From Bradyrhizobium sp. LMTR 3 (GTDB lineage: Bacteria; Pseudomonadota; Alphaproteobacteria; Rhizobiales; Xanthobacteraceae), in assembly GCF_001693485.1 (NCBI RefSeq), contig NZ_MAXC01000046.1:310001-374000 (forward strand): DNA of 64,000 nt. The letters run 5' to 3'. Below the pieces are notes generated by a model that was not told the DNA's origin, did no database searches, and saw only the letters and a program-made list of their open reading frames with translations. Position numbers and translations under genes: made by a program. Positions 7,993 to 15,344 of the stretch are shown here, piece after piece (position 1 is the stretch's first letter; each line of letters starts with the position of its first letter).

Positions 7993-10482
7993 CTATGTCT
8001 CGATCACCACCGGGACATTGATCGCGTTTGCAACCGGCGTGTAGATGTCTGTTGCCGGCGTCGTGATGGTGGCAATCAGGGCATAGTGGCAAGACTTCTC
8101 ATAGGCGTTGAGGTTGGGGCGCTTGTTCCACCAGCCGTAGGTGGGGTAAACGGCGATGTGGCCGCGCGTAGCAAGATCCGCAGCCTTGCCGGTCCAGATA
8201 TTCGAACGCACCGAGCCCAGAGCTGAGAGCGTGTGATTGTTCTTGAAGAGCCAGGTGCCGGTCTCTTTGTGCGCGTCATCCGGCTCACCGTCACGGGCAG
8301 CCTTGTTGATGCGCTCCTGGAACTGGCCGTGCGTCTCGGTGGCGCGTTTCACGTCAAAGCGCAAACCGTGTGACTGGTAGCCGTACTTGGTCGACCATCC
8401 CCGCGCGCCAGGGTTGGGTTCTACGAAATAGGACAAGGTCACTCGGAGTTGTACGTCGGTGTCCTGCAGCTGCTCGAGCACATCCCGTGGCCAGGGCAGC
8501 TCATGCAGTTTCAGCTCGCGCGTCTTGATGTCACCGTCGTCCTTGTGAAAGGGCTGGATGGAGCCCTGCGCGATGAGGGTCAGGGAATTGTCGGCGCTTG
8601 AAAGAAGCCGCCGCAAATTCGGTGTGCCATAGCCGAAGCAGCGCACCAGTGTGGTGAGGTCGGGTTTGCCGTCTCCATCCACGCCGCGGGCGAGCATGGC
8701 CGGGGTCCAGTCGGAGGCATGGATCATGAGGGCCCGGACTGCTTCGGGCGAGAGCTGCGGATACTTTGCCCAGAGCATCGCGGCCATCCGCGCTGCGATG
8801 GCGGTTGCTGCACTTGTGTCGCCAAACGTGACGAGCGGTTTTTTGCCGCCAAAGTCGTGTGGCGTGCTCAGAAGCGAGAGCGCATCGTCAATGTAGTCAG
8901 GCTCGGCATGATCAGAATGGCGCGCCATGTTGCCGGCTTCGAGCACAATGTCTGGCTTGATCGGCCATCGCCCGTCGGTCCAAGTCGCCGACGTGCAGCT
9001 GCAGGGGGAGAGGTCTCCTGCTGCCGCCATGGCCTCCCATCCGGCGTATCTGCTTTGATCGACGATTGCCTTGTCGGTGATGCCGCCGATCGTGAGAGCG
9101 TTCCATGATTGTGCCGGATCGTGAATCGAATCCGTCATATTGGAATGTGGATAGTTGCCGCGCTCCGTGCGAACCGTATTGCCTGCAGAGACGATCACCA
9201 GTCGCCGCTGACCGTCGGTGTGGCCCGCGCTCATCGCATCGATCGCCGCTGACCAGGATGAGGGCCGACCTCGGTCGCGCGTATCGGATGCTGTGATAGC
9301 CATGCAGTAGATGCGTTTGCGATCGGGTTTAACCTCGACTCGACTTACGCATTCGTGCGTTACGGCGCCGTAGAGCTCCCTCGCATGGGGATCAGCCTCG
9401 TTAATGAACTTGACGGATTCGACCCGGTGCGTAAGCGCGACAGTCTCCGCACTTGCTAGAGGTTCTGTCAGATCGCCGTAAACAGCGAGACCCGCCATCG
9501 GTGTTCCGTGCCCAAATACGTCCGTGACACCCCAGTTGGGGTTGTAAGTATGCAGGTCGTCGTCGTGCGTAACATCGGTCAGCAACGCGTGGCCGCGATT
9601 GAGGCCTGTATCGAGAAGACAGACATAGGGTGCGCCATCGGTGGGTGGCGTGCACCGACCCTTGAGGTTGTCGACCCACGCCTGTTGTTCGATCGCATTC
9701 ATTCGCGTGAAGAAGTCGGCAGCAGTCTTTGCAAGCCGGACCTCCGCAATCATTCCCAGGATGTCGTTTGACCGGGAAAGATTTTCCGCCGTGCCATGCA
9801 CGAGCACGATAGTCCTGTCGATGAAGGCAATTTCAAGTGGGCTTACCGTCAGACCAAAGCGCTCGGCATGTTGTCGCAGGCGGGCAACGTGATTGATATC
9901 GGCCCCCCGTCTCAGCCAGACCTCGAACGTCGCCTGTGCTTGAGGATCCGGATATAGCTCCGGCGCGTCCGTCCAGAGAGCCTGAAGGGCCGCCAACCTG
10001 ATGTCTGCAATGCTGGCGACGAGATTTTCATTCTTGGGCCGGGTCTTTCCCTTCTTGGTCGGCTTCGTGTCCTCGTCGCGGTAGGCGGTGATCTTGTTGA
10101 GGAACACGCCGAGTTTGCCATCAGGGACAAACACCGCGGCCTGCATTTCGCCGCCCGGTAGCTTGCGCACGGCACAAAGCTCGATCCCCGATTGTTGAAG
10201 ATCAAGACTTTCAAATTTGAGATCGAAGCCCGGCGTGCTTTCGAAGATGACAGTGATTCCGTTGCCCTCGTCGATGCCGTCCGCCTTCTGCTCTTCGGCC
10301 CGGTTGGCCGCGACAGGTTCTACCGCCGCCAGTTTCTGCAACAGGGCGTTCGCATGTGCCTGACGGCCACGGGCCGGGAAGCTGTGCTTCTCACGCCCGG
10401 ATTTCGGGCTGGTGAAGGGCTCGGATGCTGCGGGGCGTGGCGTGAAAATGTGAGGATGGAGACGCGGTCCATCGTCGGCCAT
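7993..10482 (-). CDS. ietS: IetS-like subtilisin-family serine protease
   Basis: An 829-aa S8 peptidase. The catalytic triad is visible as D291 (LLDTG), H325 (FGHGTPMAG) and S557 (FGDTSAATA), with oxyanion Asn435 (SAGNT). There is no signal peptide, so it acts in the cytosol. The roughly 280-residue N-terminal region is unrecognised but usual for this family. The gene starts within the stop of the AAA+ gene (TAATG). This ATPase-subtilase pair matches ietAS, first described as a stability and incompatibility toxin-antitoxin module of an Agrobacterium Ti plasmid and later reported as an anti-phage system. IetS is the toxic partner. The family call is strong; the activity here is untested. Confidence 0.85.
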   Translation of the reverse strand: MADDGPRLHPHIFTPRPAASEPFTSPKSGREKHSFPARGRQAHANALLQKLAAVEPVAANRAEEQKADGIDEGNGITVIFESTPGFDLKFESLDLQQSGIELCAVRKLPGGEMQAAVFVPDGKLGVFLNKITAYRDEDTKPTKKGKTRPKNENLVASIADIRLAALQALWTDAPELYPDPQAQATFEVWLRRGADINHVARLRQHAERFGLTVSPLEIAFIDRTIVLVHGTAENLSRSNDILGMIAEVRLAKTAADFFTRMNAIEQQAWVDNLKGRCTPPTDGAPYVCLLDTGLNRGHALLTDVTHDDDLHTYNPNWGVTDVFGHGTPMAGLAVYGDLTEPLASAETVALTHRVESVKFINEADPHARELYGAVTHECVSRVEVKPDRKRIYCMAITASDTRDRGRPSSWSAAIDAMSAGHTDGQRRLVIVSAGNTVRTERGNYPHSNMTDSIHDPAQSWNALTIGGITDKAIVDQSRYAGWEAMAAAGDLSPCSCTSATWTDGRWPIKPDIVLEAGNMARHSDHAEPDYIDDALSLLSTPHDFGGKKPLVTFGDTSAATAIAARMAAMLWAKYPQLSPEAVRALMIHASDWTPAMLARGVDGDGKPDLTTLVRCFGYGTPNLRRLLSSADNSLTLIAQGSIQPFHKDDGDIKTRELKLHELPWPRDVLEQLQDTDVQLRVTLSYFVEPNPGARGWSTKYGYQSHGLRFDVKRATETHGQFQERINKAARDGEPDDAHKETGTWLFKNNHTLSALGSVRSNIWTGKAADLATRGHIAVYPTYGWWNKRPNLNAYEKSCHYALIATITTPATDIYTPVANAINVPVVIET

Positions 10483-11471
10483 TAGTCGTCAGCCCCCTTC
10501 TTGCGCAGCGTCGCGCGCCGCTCCTTCAGAGCGGAAACGAGGTCACCCTGCGAGACGGCTTCACGCCCGCTGATGAGCACGTCCTTGATTGCGTCCTCAG
10601 CTGCGCGGGCAACATCCGCGTAACTCAGCCCTGCGGCTGACTTTGCAGCGACGGTCCAGTTGATTTTGCCCGGCTTGAACGCCGCCAGTTTTGCCTGAAG
10701 CAGGAGTTTGGCGCGTGATGCATTCGGCAACTCGAAACGAATGATGTCATCGAACCGGCGGAACAAGGCACGGTCGAGCAAAGCAATGTGGTTTGTAGCG
10801 GCGATGATGAGGCTATCAGAATGATCCTGCTCGACCATCTGCAGGAAGCTGCTCACCACGCGGCGAATTTCACCGACGTCGTTGGCGAGGCCGCGCTCGG
10901 CGCCGATGCTGTCGAACTCGTCGAAGAGATAGACGGCACGGGTTTGCGCAATGGCCTCAAAGATGAGGCGAAGCTTTGCAGCGGTCTCGCCCATAAACTT
11001 TGTGATGAGACCGTCGAGATGGACGACAAAGAGGGGCAGCCCGAGCTCGCCGGCAAGAGCAGACGCGGTCAGCGTCTTGCCGGTGCCGGGCGGTCCGACC
11101 AGCAGGAGCTTGCGGCGTGGTGCCAGGCCGTGGCTGCGGATCGGGCGGACCGATCTGTGCTCACGAATGACCCGCCCGAGCTTGCCCTCAGTCAATTCAG
11201 TCAGGACCATGTCCGAGACCTTGGTTTTAGGATAGGACACGGAGAGAATGTCGGCGAGTTCCCCCCGCGGCCGATTGAGCGGGATCGGGGCAGACGGCAC
11301 GGCAGTCCGGGCTTTTGACTTGTCGATCAGGGCGCGAAGCTCCTCGGCCACCTTGCCGTTCCCCTGCCGGGCCTCGCTCGCGGCGATCTGCATGGCGATT
11401 GAATAGAAATGCGCCGAGTCGCCTTCCGCGTGGGAAGTCAGCAAAGCCTTGATCTGGTCGGCAGTGGGCAT
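10482..11471 (-). CDS. ietA: IetA-like AAA+ ATPase
   Basis: A roughly 329-aa AAA+ protein, the antitoxin/regulator partner of the downstream subtilase. In the shorter form the Walker A GPPGTGKT is at about 126-133 and the Walker B VYLFDEFDS at about 180-188. The sensor-1 AATNH and a DRALFRRFDD arginine-finger region follow. I chose the ATG at 11471 because GAGAGAAAG lies just upstream; an in-frame start 36 nt earlier (11507) would add 12 residues. It is translationally coupled to ietS (TAATG overlap). It lies between the parA/ribbon-helix-helix genes and ietS-parB. Confidence 0.85.
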   Translation of the reverse strand: MPTADQIKALLTSHAEGDSAHFYSIAMQIAASEARQGNGKVAEELRALIDKSKARTAVPSAPIPLNRPRGELADILSVSYPKTKVSDMVLTELTEGKLGRVIREHRSVRPIRSHGLAPRRKLLLVGPPGTGKTLTASALAGELGLPLFVVHLDGLITKFMGETAAKLRLIFEAIAQTRAVYLFDEFDSIGAERGLANDVGEIRRVVSSFLQMVEQDHSDSLIIAATNHIALLDRALFRRFDDIIRFELPNASRAKLLLQAKLAAFKPGKINWTVAAKSAAGLSYADVARAAEDAIKDVLISGREAVSQGDLVSALKERRATLRKKGADD

Positions 11472-11636
11472 AACCGCGCTTTCTCTCAGGTTCCCATAGT
11501 GGCACAACGTGCGCTTGCGGGATAGTTCTCTTCACGTTCTCCGTGCGCTCTGTCCACGGAATCAGCGTTTCCATCGTATGCTATGGCATCTCCACGGCTG
11601 GTTAAGCAGGGAATCGAGGCGGGCGCTACGCTCGGT

Positions 11637-12020
11637 CTATTGCGGCGCAACACGACCGCGCAAACGCCTGCCGTCTTCCACAAGATCCGCTTCGGCAATG
11701 GTGATGCCGTCCTTGATCAATGCTGTCATGATGACGTGCCGCACGCTCGTCTGGCGGTGCGCTGCCCGGATCTTGAGTTCGGTCCAGACGTAATCCGGCA
11801 GCTCGGTGTTCAAGGGCTTCATGCGCTCGCGGGGCGTCGCGCCGCTGGCGGGCGGTTCAGGCAACAGGGCTTCAACGGGCGAGGGTGTTTTAGGCCCCTG
11901 CTCACCCTGCTTTTGCGGCTTTTGCAGCGTTCCAACGCCCTTCTCACGCGCCAGGGATTCCAGCCGCTCGTCGTCGAGATCGGTATCGAGCGGCACAAAG
12001 GCGGGACGGTTGTTTTTCAT
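11637..12020 (-). CDS. ribbon-helix-helix partner of ParA
   Basis: A roughly 127-aa protein starting at an ATG 2 nt after the parA stop (a TTG at 12026 is an alternative). The first 65 residues are charged and probably disordered. The C-terminal half (LNTELPDYVWTELKIRAAHR through IMTALIKDGI) has the strand-helix-helix pattern of ribbon-helix-helix DNA-binding proteins. Such small genes directly after parA often encode the centromere-binding adaptor of the segregation system. It is therefore the best candidate for binding the CAAAT-N11-GATTTG sites upstream of parA. That pairing is inference. Confidence 0.72.
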   Translation of the reverse strand: MKNNRPAFVPLDTDLDDERLESLAREKGVGTLQKPQKQGEQGPKTPSPVEALLPEPPASGATPRERMKPLNTELPDYVWTELKIRAAHRQTSVRHVIMTALIKDGITIAEADLVEDGRRLRGRVAPQ

Positions 12021-12022
12021 GA

Positions 12023-12688
12023 TCAACCTGCCTTCCGCAATGCAGCCGGCTCGGCCGCGATGGCCCGGATTTCCGCGAGCAGCGCCGCGATCTCGGCGCC
12101 GGCTCCCTTCTCCGGCTCGGTGACCGTCGGCGGGCGGCCGTTCAGGAACATCTCGCGGTAGGCGGAACGCTCCACGAGTGCCGTGCGGAACAGCGGAAGG
12201 CCGTGACGTTCAAGTTCATCATAGGCGTAGGTCGTCACGCGCGTCCGCAACGGAAAGATTTTGGTCAGCAACAGACGATACGGAATCTTCCGGCCTGTGG
12301 TATCGCCGACGTCCCGGATATCGCCGACAACAACCAAGGCTTCGCGCAGATCGGGTTCCGATGCTTGCGCAGGTATTATGACAAGATCAGATCGGGCCAG
12401 CGCCTTGAACAGCGTGACCTCCCTCGTCCCGGGCAGATCGATGCAGATGTGGTCAAAGTCGCCGGACGCCTCGCTGTCGCGGAAGAAGCCGCCGAATTTC
12501 TGCGGATCGGTCGGAACGACGGTCAGATTATCGAGCGGCGAGCGGCGCGCCCAACGGTCGAGCGTGCGGTTCTGGTCAAGGTCAATCAGAAGAACACGGC
12601 TGCCTTCGATGGCCATGGCTGCGGCAATCGCGGCGCATGTGGTCGATTTGCCGACGCCGCCTTTCGATGATGCAAATGTCAAGATCAT
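12023..12688 (-). CDS. parA: ParA-family partition ATPase
   Basis: A roughly 221-aa deviant-Walker ATPase. The motif SSKGGVGKST is at residues 7-16, DLDQ follows after RVLLI, and IDLPGT represents the later motif. ParA proteins form ATP-dependent gradients on the nucleoid that position plasmids. The chosen ATG (12688) has a GAGG six bases upstream; a longer frame from 12751 would add 21 residues without family resemblance. Next comes the ribbon-helix-helix gene, giving a ParA/centromere-binding pair. ParA-type members this short usually lack an N-terminal helix-turn-helix, so repression of the operon would fall to the partner protein. Confidence 0.9.
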   Translation of the reverse strand: MILTFASSKGGVGKSTTCAAIAAAMAIEGSRVLLIDLDQNRTLDRWARRSPLDNLTVVPTDPQKFGGFFRDSEASGDFDHICIDLPGTREVTLFKALARSDLVIIPAQASEPDLREALVVVGDIRDVGDTTGRKIPYRLLLTKIFPLRTRVTTYAYDELERHGLPLFRTALVERSAYREMFLNGRPPTVTEPEKGAGAEIAALLAEIRAIAAEPAALRKAG

Positions 12689-13168
12689 GCAAAGCCTCAA
12701 ATATGGATTTGGGTAAAAATGAAATTGGGGAATCCCGTGCAATGACTTCAAGGATACGGGATTCGTTCATTCCTCCAAGCGTGACTTTGAGCAACTGCTG
12801 AACTGCATGAGTGTGCAAATACGTATTTGTGCAATGGCCCAACACAACAACAGGACAAATCCACAAACATGGACTTGCGCAATTGCACGGCCAGACTGAA
12901 AAGAATCCGGACGGTGACATCCACGTTGCCAGGCGGTTCAAATCTGTGGTGTCGTTCGATGAACAAGTGAATCTTTGGGCAAGTGCGCAAACCAGCATTT
13001 GCAGGCGTGCGCCTGTCACCATGGTCTTTGGAGCCATACGTCGCGAGCTAGTGAGCCCGAATAATCCTCAAATCCCCAACTGTGGATTTGCGCGAATTGC
13101 CTTGCGTGCCGGTTGGGACGAATCGTGTCGCGTGACCCGTCTGCAAAGGTGAGAGATTGGGCGGCGAC
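12689..13168. other. intergenic region with repeated CAAAT/ATTTG sites (candidate centromere/operator)
   Basis: 480 bp without a gene, upstream of parA. It holds inverted CAAAT...ATTTG sites at 12698-12711 (overlapping the parA leader), 12816-12829 (a perfect 14-bp palindrome), 12856-12877 and 13069-13090. The last two have the long 11-bp spacer. Three copies are followed by a TTGYGCRAATTG-like extension. A weaker GCAAA...ATTTGC site lies at 12987-13002. Clusters of such sites beside parA genes usually act as the partition centromere and as operators. Confidence 0.55.
13142..13166 (+). repeat. 25-bp direct repeat, copy 1 (contains an iteron)
   Basis: Identical over 25 bp to 13436-13460. It contains the iteron core TGAGAGATTGGGCGGC at 13150-13165. 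The two copies bracket the 73-aa gene exactly. Confidence 0.85.
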
Positions 13169-13390
13169 TCACTTTTGGCGGCGGATTGCCTCGCGTAGGA
13201 GGCGGGCGTCGTCGGCCTCGTCACGTTCAAGGAGAATGATGCGCCCGTCGGCCGGAACGGCATCGAGAATGACAGTCAGGCCCGCGCCGGTCTCGTGCGG
13301 ATAGGCGCGGCCAATCCGCGTCCAGGCCGCTTTCTTGCTGCGGGCAGAGCGTTTGACGGCGTAGGCGATGAGAACGGGGTCGTCGGTCAC
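13169..13390 (-). CDS. 73-aa conserved-looking hypothetical protein
   Basis: A small acidic-tailed protein. It has an N-terminal VLIAYAVKRS, a central GRAYPHETGAGLTVILDAVP and a C-terminal ILLERDEADDARLLREAI. I take it as real because its codon pattern is coding-like, its stop and start sit precisely between two identical 25-bp repeats, and it lies between the origin and the par genes of the element where small regulatory or conjugation-related proteins are common. I recognise no family. It may be co-transcribed toward parA but is separated from it by the site-rich 480-bp gap. Confidence 0.6.
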   Translation of the reverse strand: MTDDPVLIAYAVKRSARSKKAAWTRIGRAYPHETGAGLTVILDAVPADGRIILLERDEADDARLLREAIRRQK

Positions 13391-13435
13391 AGGTGTAAAG
13401 CGTGGCGATCCGGCGCGGAAGCGTCAAGCTTGCGT

Positions 13436-13460
13436 TGCAAAGGTGAGAGATTGGGCGGCG
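13436..13460 (+). repeat. 25-bp direct repeat, copy 2 (contains an iteron)
   Basis: Exact copy of 13142-13166, with its iteron core at 13444-13459. It lies 46 bp upstream of the start codon of the 73-aa gene. Confidence 0.85.
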
Positions 13461-13968
13461 CCGCGATGCGCATTAAAGAGTCGCCGCCTGTATCGCGACG
13501 TCTATGTGTTTCCGGTGTGGGTGCGGGGAGGGTAGCAGGCGGTCTGCTTCAGCCGCATCAGACGCGGCCCCATTGGCGCCTGCGGTCCATCCACGAGGCC
13601 AATCTCGGGCGGCCCGACGGTTGGTTCCACACGCACTAACCCGCCAAGCCCCTTTTTCAGCCTCTCCGTTGCGCCATGGGTCGTGAGTGAGCGATGCAAT
13701 CTCGGCTCTCATCCTTACATGTGTTATCCGCGTTAGCGGATTCCATTGTTATGAGGAGCGGCGAAGCGAACGCTTGCGTGAGCGTAGGGTGAGGGGGCCA
13801 ATGCTTGTGACCGCATTTGCGGTCACTCCATCGTTTGCGAGCGACCAGCGAGCCTTATGTTTGGGCTCACCAAGGCAGTCGCCGGGACATTCTCTTAATT
13901 CTAGATTCAAGGATTCAGATTCAGCGCCCGGATTTGATCGGTAAATCAATACGTTCCGGCTCGAATTG
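13461..13968. other. non-coding part of the presumed replication origin
   Basis: No convincing gene. It contains a 9-bp inverted repeat at 13807-13826 (arms GTGACCGCA and TGCGGTCAC, 2-nt spacer). A TTATCCGCG sequence at 13724-13732 is only loosely like a DnaA box. A relatively AT-rich stretch at about 13891-13921 has a repeated GATTCA. Between the iteron cluster and the par region, this is where strand opening would be expected. Confidence 0.4.
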
Positions 13969-14175
13969 TGAGGGAAGGGGCGAGTTAGGTGAGATTTTGG
14001 GCGGAGTCGCGTGAAGAAACGGGCGGAGTCGCGTGAGAAATCGGGCGGCGTGCGGTGAGGAAAGGGGCGTTCGGTATCTGCGGGAATTGCGAAGAGTGAG
14101 TTTTTGGGCGGCCTTAGTTTCAAAGCGCGCATACACAGGCATTCCGCCGAGTCGAAAGGTGAGGAATTGGGCGTC
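13969..14175 (+). repeat. iteron cluster of the Rep_3 origin
   Basis: Seven copies of a 16-bp motif close to TGAGNNATTGGGCGGC begin at 13969, 13990, 14012, 14034, 14056, 14097 and 14160. A degenerate copy is near 14079. Successive starts differ by 21, 22, 22 and 22 bp, then by 41 and 63 (about two and three units), so all sit on the same face of the helix at two-turn spacing. This is the usual architecture of RepA-binding iterons. They lie directly 3' of repA; further copies are at 13150, 13444 and, inverted, 15159-15174 and 15222-15237. Confidence 0.8.
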
Positions 14176-14179
14176 GTTG

Positions 14180-15088
14180 TCAGACGGGCTCTTCATCGAA
14201 GCTGATGACCTCGACACGGCCGGTCCACCGCGCGGCGCGTCCGATACGACTTTTTTCGCGTTCATCATGCGCTTGCCGGAGGTCGGCGGGAGATTTCTTG
14301 AACCAGGCCATGTGCAGCTTTTCGACGGCCCGGCCACGTTTGACGGCGGCTATCTGCACGACGAAGTCGGTTAGGTGATTGACCTCTCCCAATGCCGGCT
14401 TCAGGCAATACTTGTTGAAATCCGCGTAGCGGTCGAGTTTTCCTTCCTGCACGCCAAGCATGGATCGGAACTCGTCAATCGTGAACTCTTCATGTTGTTT
14501 GTTGAGCCCGATGCGGCGTTCGACCATCTCGTAAAGCCGTATCGAATATTTTGAGCGCAGGGCATACATGATGTGTGACTTGATCGTCGCCCAGGCCTTG
14601 CTCTGCGCAATGACGGCCAGAAGATCGGGCGGGAAGGTGTAGTAGAAATATCCGTCGTCCTGGTCCTCTTCCTTATTGCTGCCGAGCAAATGGACGCGGA
14701 ACGTCGCCATGGCCCCGGTTTGCTGGTCGCGCGCGCGGATCTTGGCCCAGGCGCCCATGAGCTTGTCGAACGCGTCGTGAAGGCGATCGTTGCTTTCGTG
14801 GCTGCCGCGAAGGCTCGCCTTGAGAACCTTGTGGACCGGCGTCGTGCGAATATTATTCCAAGCATGCGCAAGGAGCTGATTGTATAAAATCGTTTCACTG
14901 CGGTTCAGCGGCGTCAATTCGATGATATCGACTAGCTCGCGCGGCTTGATGATACGGCCGACATGGCCCGGATCGAGCGGTTGGCCGGAGACCTTGATAT
15001 CGGTTGCGTAAAGGTGAGCTCCGGTTCTGACTGGCGCGGGCTTCTCTACTTCATCATCATCAAGGGTCGTAACGGTCGTCGAATTCAC
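14180..15088 (-). CDS. repA: Rep_3-family replication initiator
   Basis: A 302-aa plasmid initiator that would bind the flanking iterons and recruit the host replication machinery. The family pattern is clear: an N-terminal winged helix (about 55-165, with FHVHLL-like FRVHLLGS and the YFYYTFPPDLL strand), then the second winged helix with ALRSKYSIRLYEMVERR (about 170-186), IDEFRSMLGV (200-209) and KPALGEVNHLTDFVVQ (about 227-242). The reading frame starts with GTG; no strong ribosome-binding site is visible. Inverted repeats upstream (15110-15137, 15305-15329) are likely operators. Its presence next to iterons shows the element derives from a plasmid. Confidence 0.85.
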   Translation of the reverse strand: MNSTTVTTLDDDEVEKPAPVRTGAHLYATDIKVSGQPLDPGHVGRIIKPRELVDIIELTPLNRSETILYNQLLAHAWNNIRTTPVHKVLKASLRGSHESNDRLHDAFDKLMGAWAKIRARDQQTGAMATFRVHLLGSNKEEDQDDGYFYYTFPPDLLAVIAQSKAWATIKSHIMYALRSKYSIRLYEMVERRIGLNKQHEEFTIDEFRSMLGVQEGKLDRYADFNKYCLKPALGEVNHLTDFVVQIAAVKRGRAVEKLHMAWFKKSPADLRQAHDEREKSRIGRAARWTGRVEVISFDEEPV

Positions 15089-15109
15089 ATCAAAAGCGTG
15101 CAGATCGGA

Positions 15110-15137
15110 AGTGAGTCAGTCAATAGATAAACTCACT
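15110..15137. promoter_or_regulatory. inverted repeat in the repA promoter region
   Basis: AGTGAGT (15110-15116) and ACTCACT (15131-15137) face each other 22 bp upstream of the repA start. The arms repeat those at 15305-15329 and share GTGAG with the iterons. This fits RepA autorepression in Rep_3 plasmids, where the operator is an inverted pair of partial iterons. Confidence 0.5.
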
Positions 15138-15158
15138 GCTCGTCCGCGCTTGCGCTCA

Positions 15159-15237
15159 CGCGCCCAATTCCTCACCGTTCGATTGCCCCGAAGGCGAGGA
15201 ATTCTGCGGTGCGAATCCGAGGCCGCCCAGAATCTCA
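15159..15237 (-). repeat. two inverted-orientation iterons upstream of repA
   Basis: Minus-strand copies of the iteron occupy 15159-15174 (TGAGGAATTGGGCGCG) and 15222-15237 (TGAGATTCTGGGCGGC). Their starts are 63 bp apart, three 21-bp units. They lie on the other side of repA from the main cluster and in opposite orientation, as in origins controlled by handcuffing. Confidence 0.65.
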
Positions 15238-15304
15238 CTTTTCGACCTATCGGCGGGGATGTTTATCATAGCATGGTCGATAGAGGCGAGATCGCCCTCG
15301 GTCA

Positions 15305-15329
15305 GAGTGAGTCAGTCAACGACTCACTC
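15305..15329. promoter_or_regulatory. 9-bp perfect inverted repeat between repA and the AAA+/M41 gene
   Basis: GAGTGAGTC (15305-15313) and GACTCACTC (15321-15329) with a 7-nt spacer, 15 bp after the stop of the protease gene. There is no T-run on either strand, so an operator is more likely than an intrinsic terminator. The 13 bp from 15307 recur at 15111. Confidence 0.5.
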
Positions 15330-15344
15330 ATTCGCTCAGTCACA

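Noticed and set aside
13473..13712. 79-aa minus-strand frame in the origin region
   Set aside because: Low-complexity Arg/Ala-rich composition, no ribosome-binding site, and two overlapping alternative frames of similar quality.
13724..13732. DnaA box (TTATCCGCG)
   Set aside because: Mismatches to TTATCCACA and stands alone; mentioned only as weak support for the origin.
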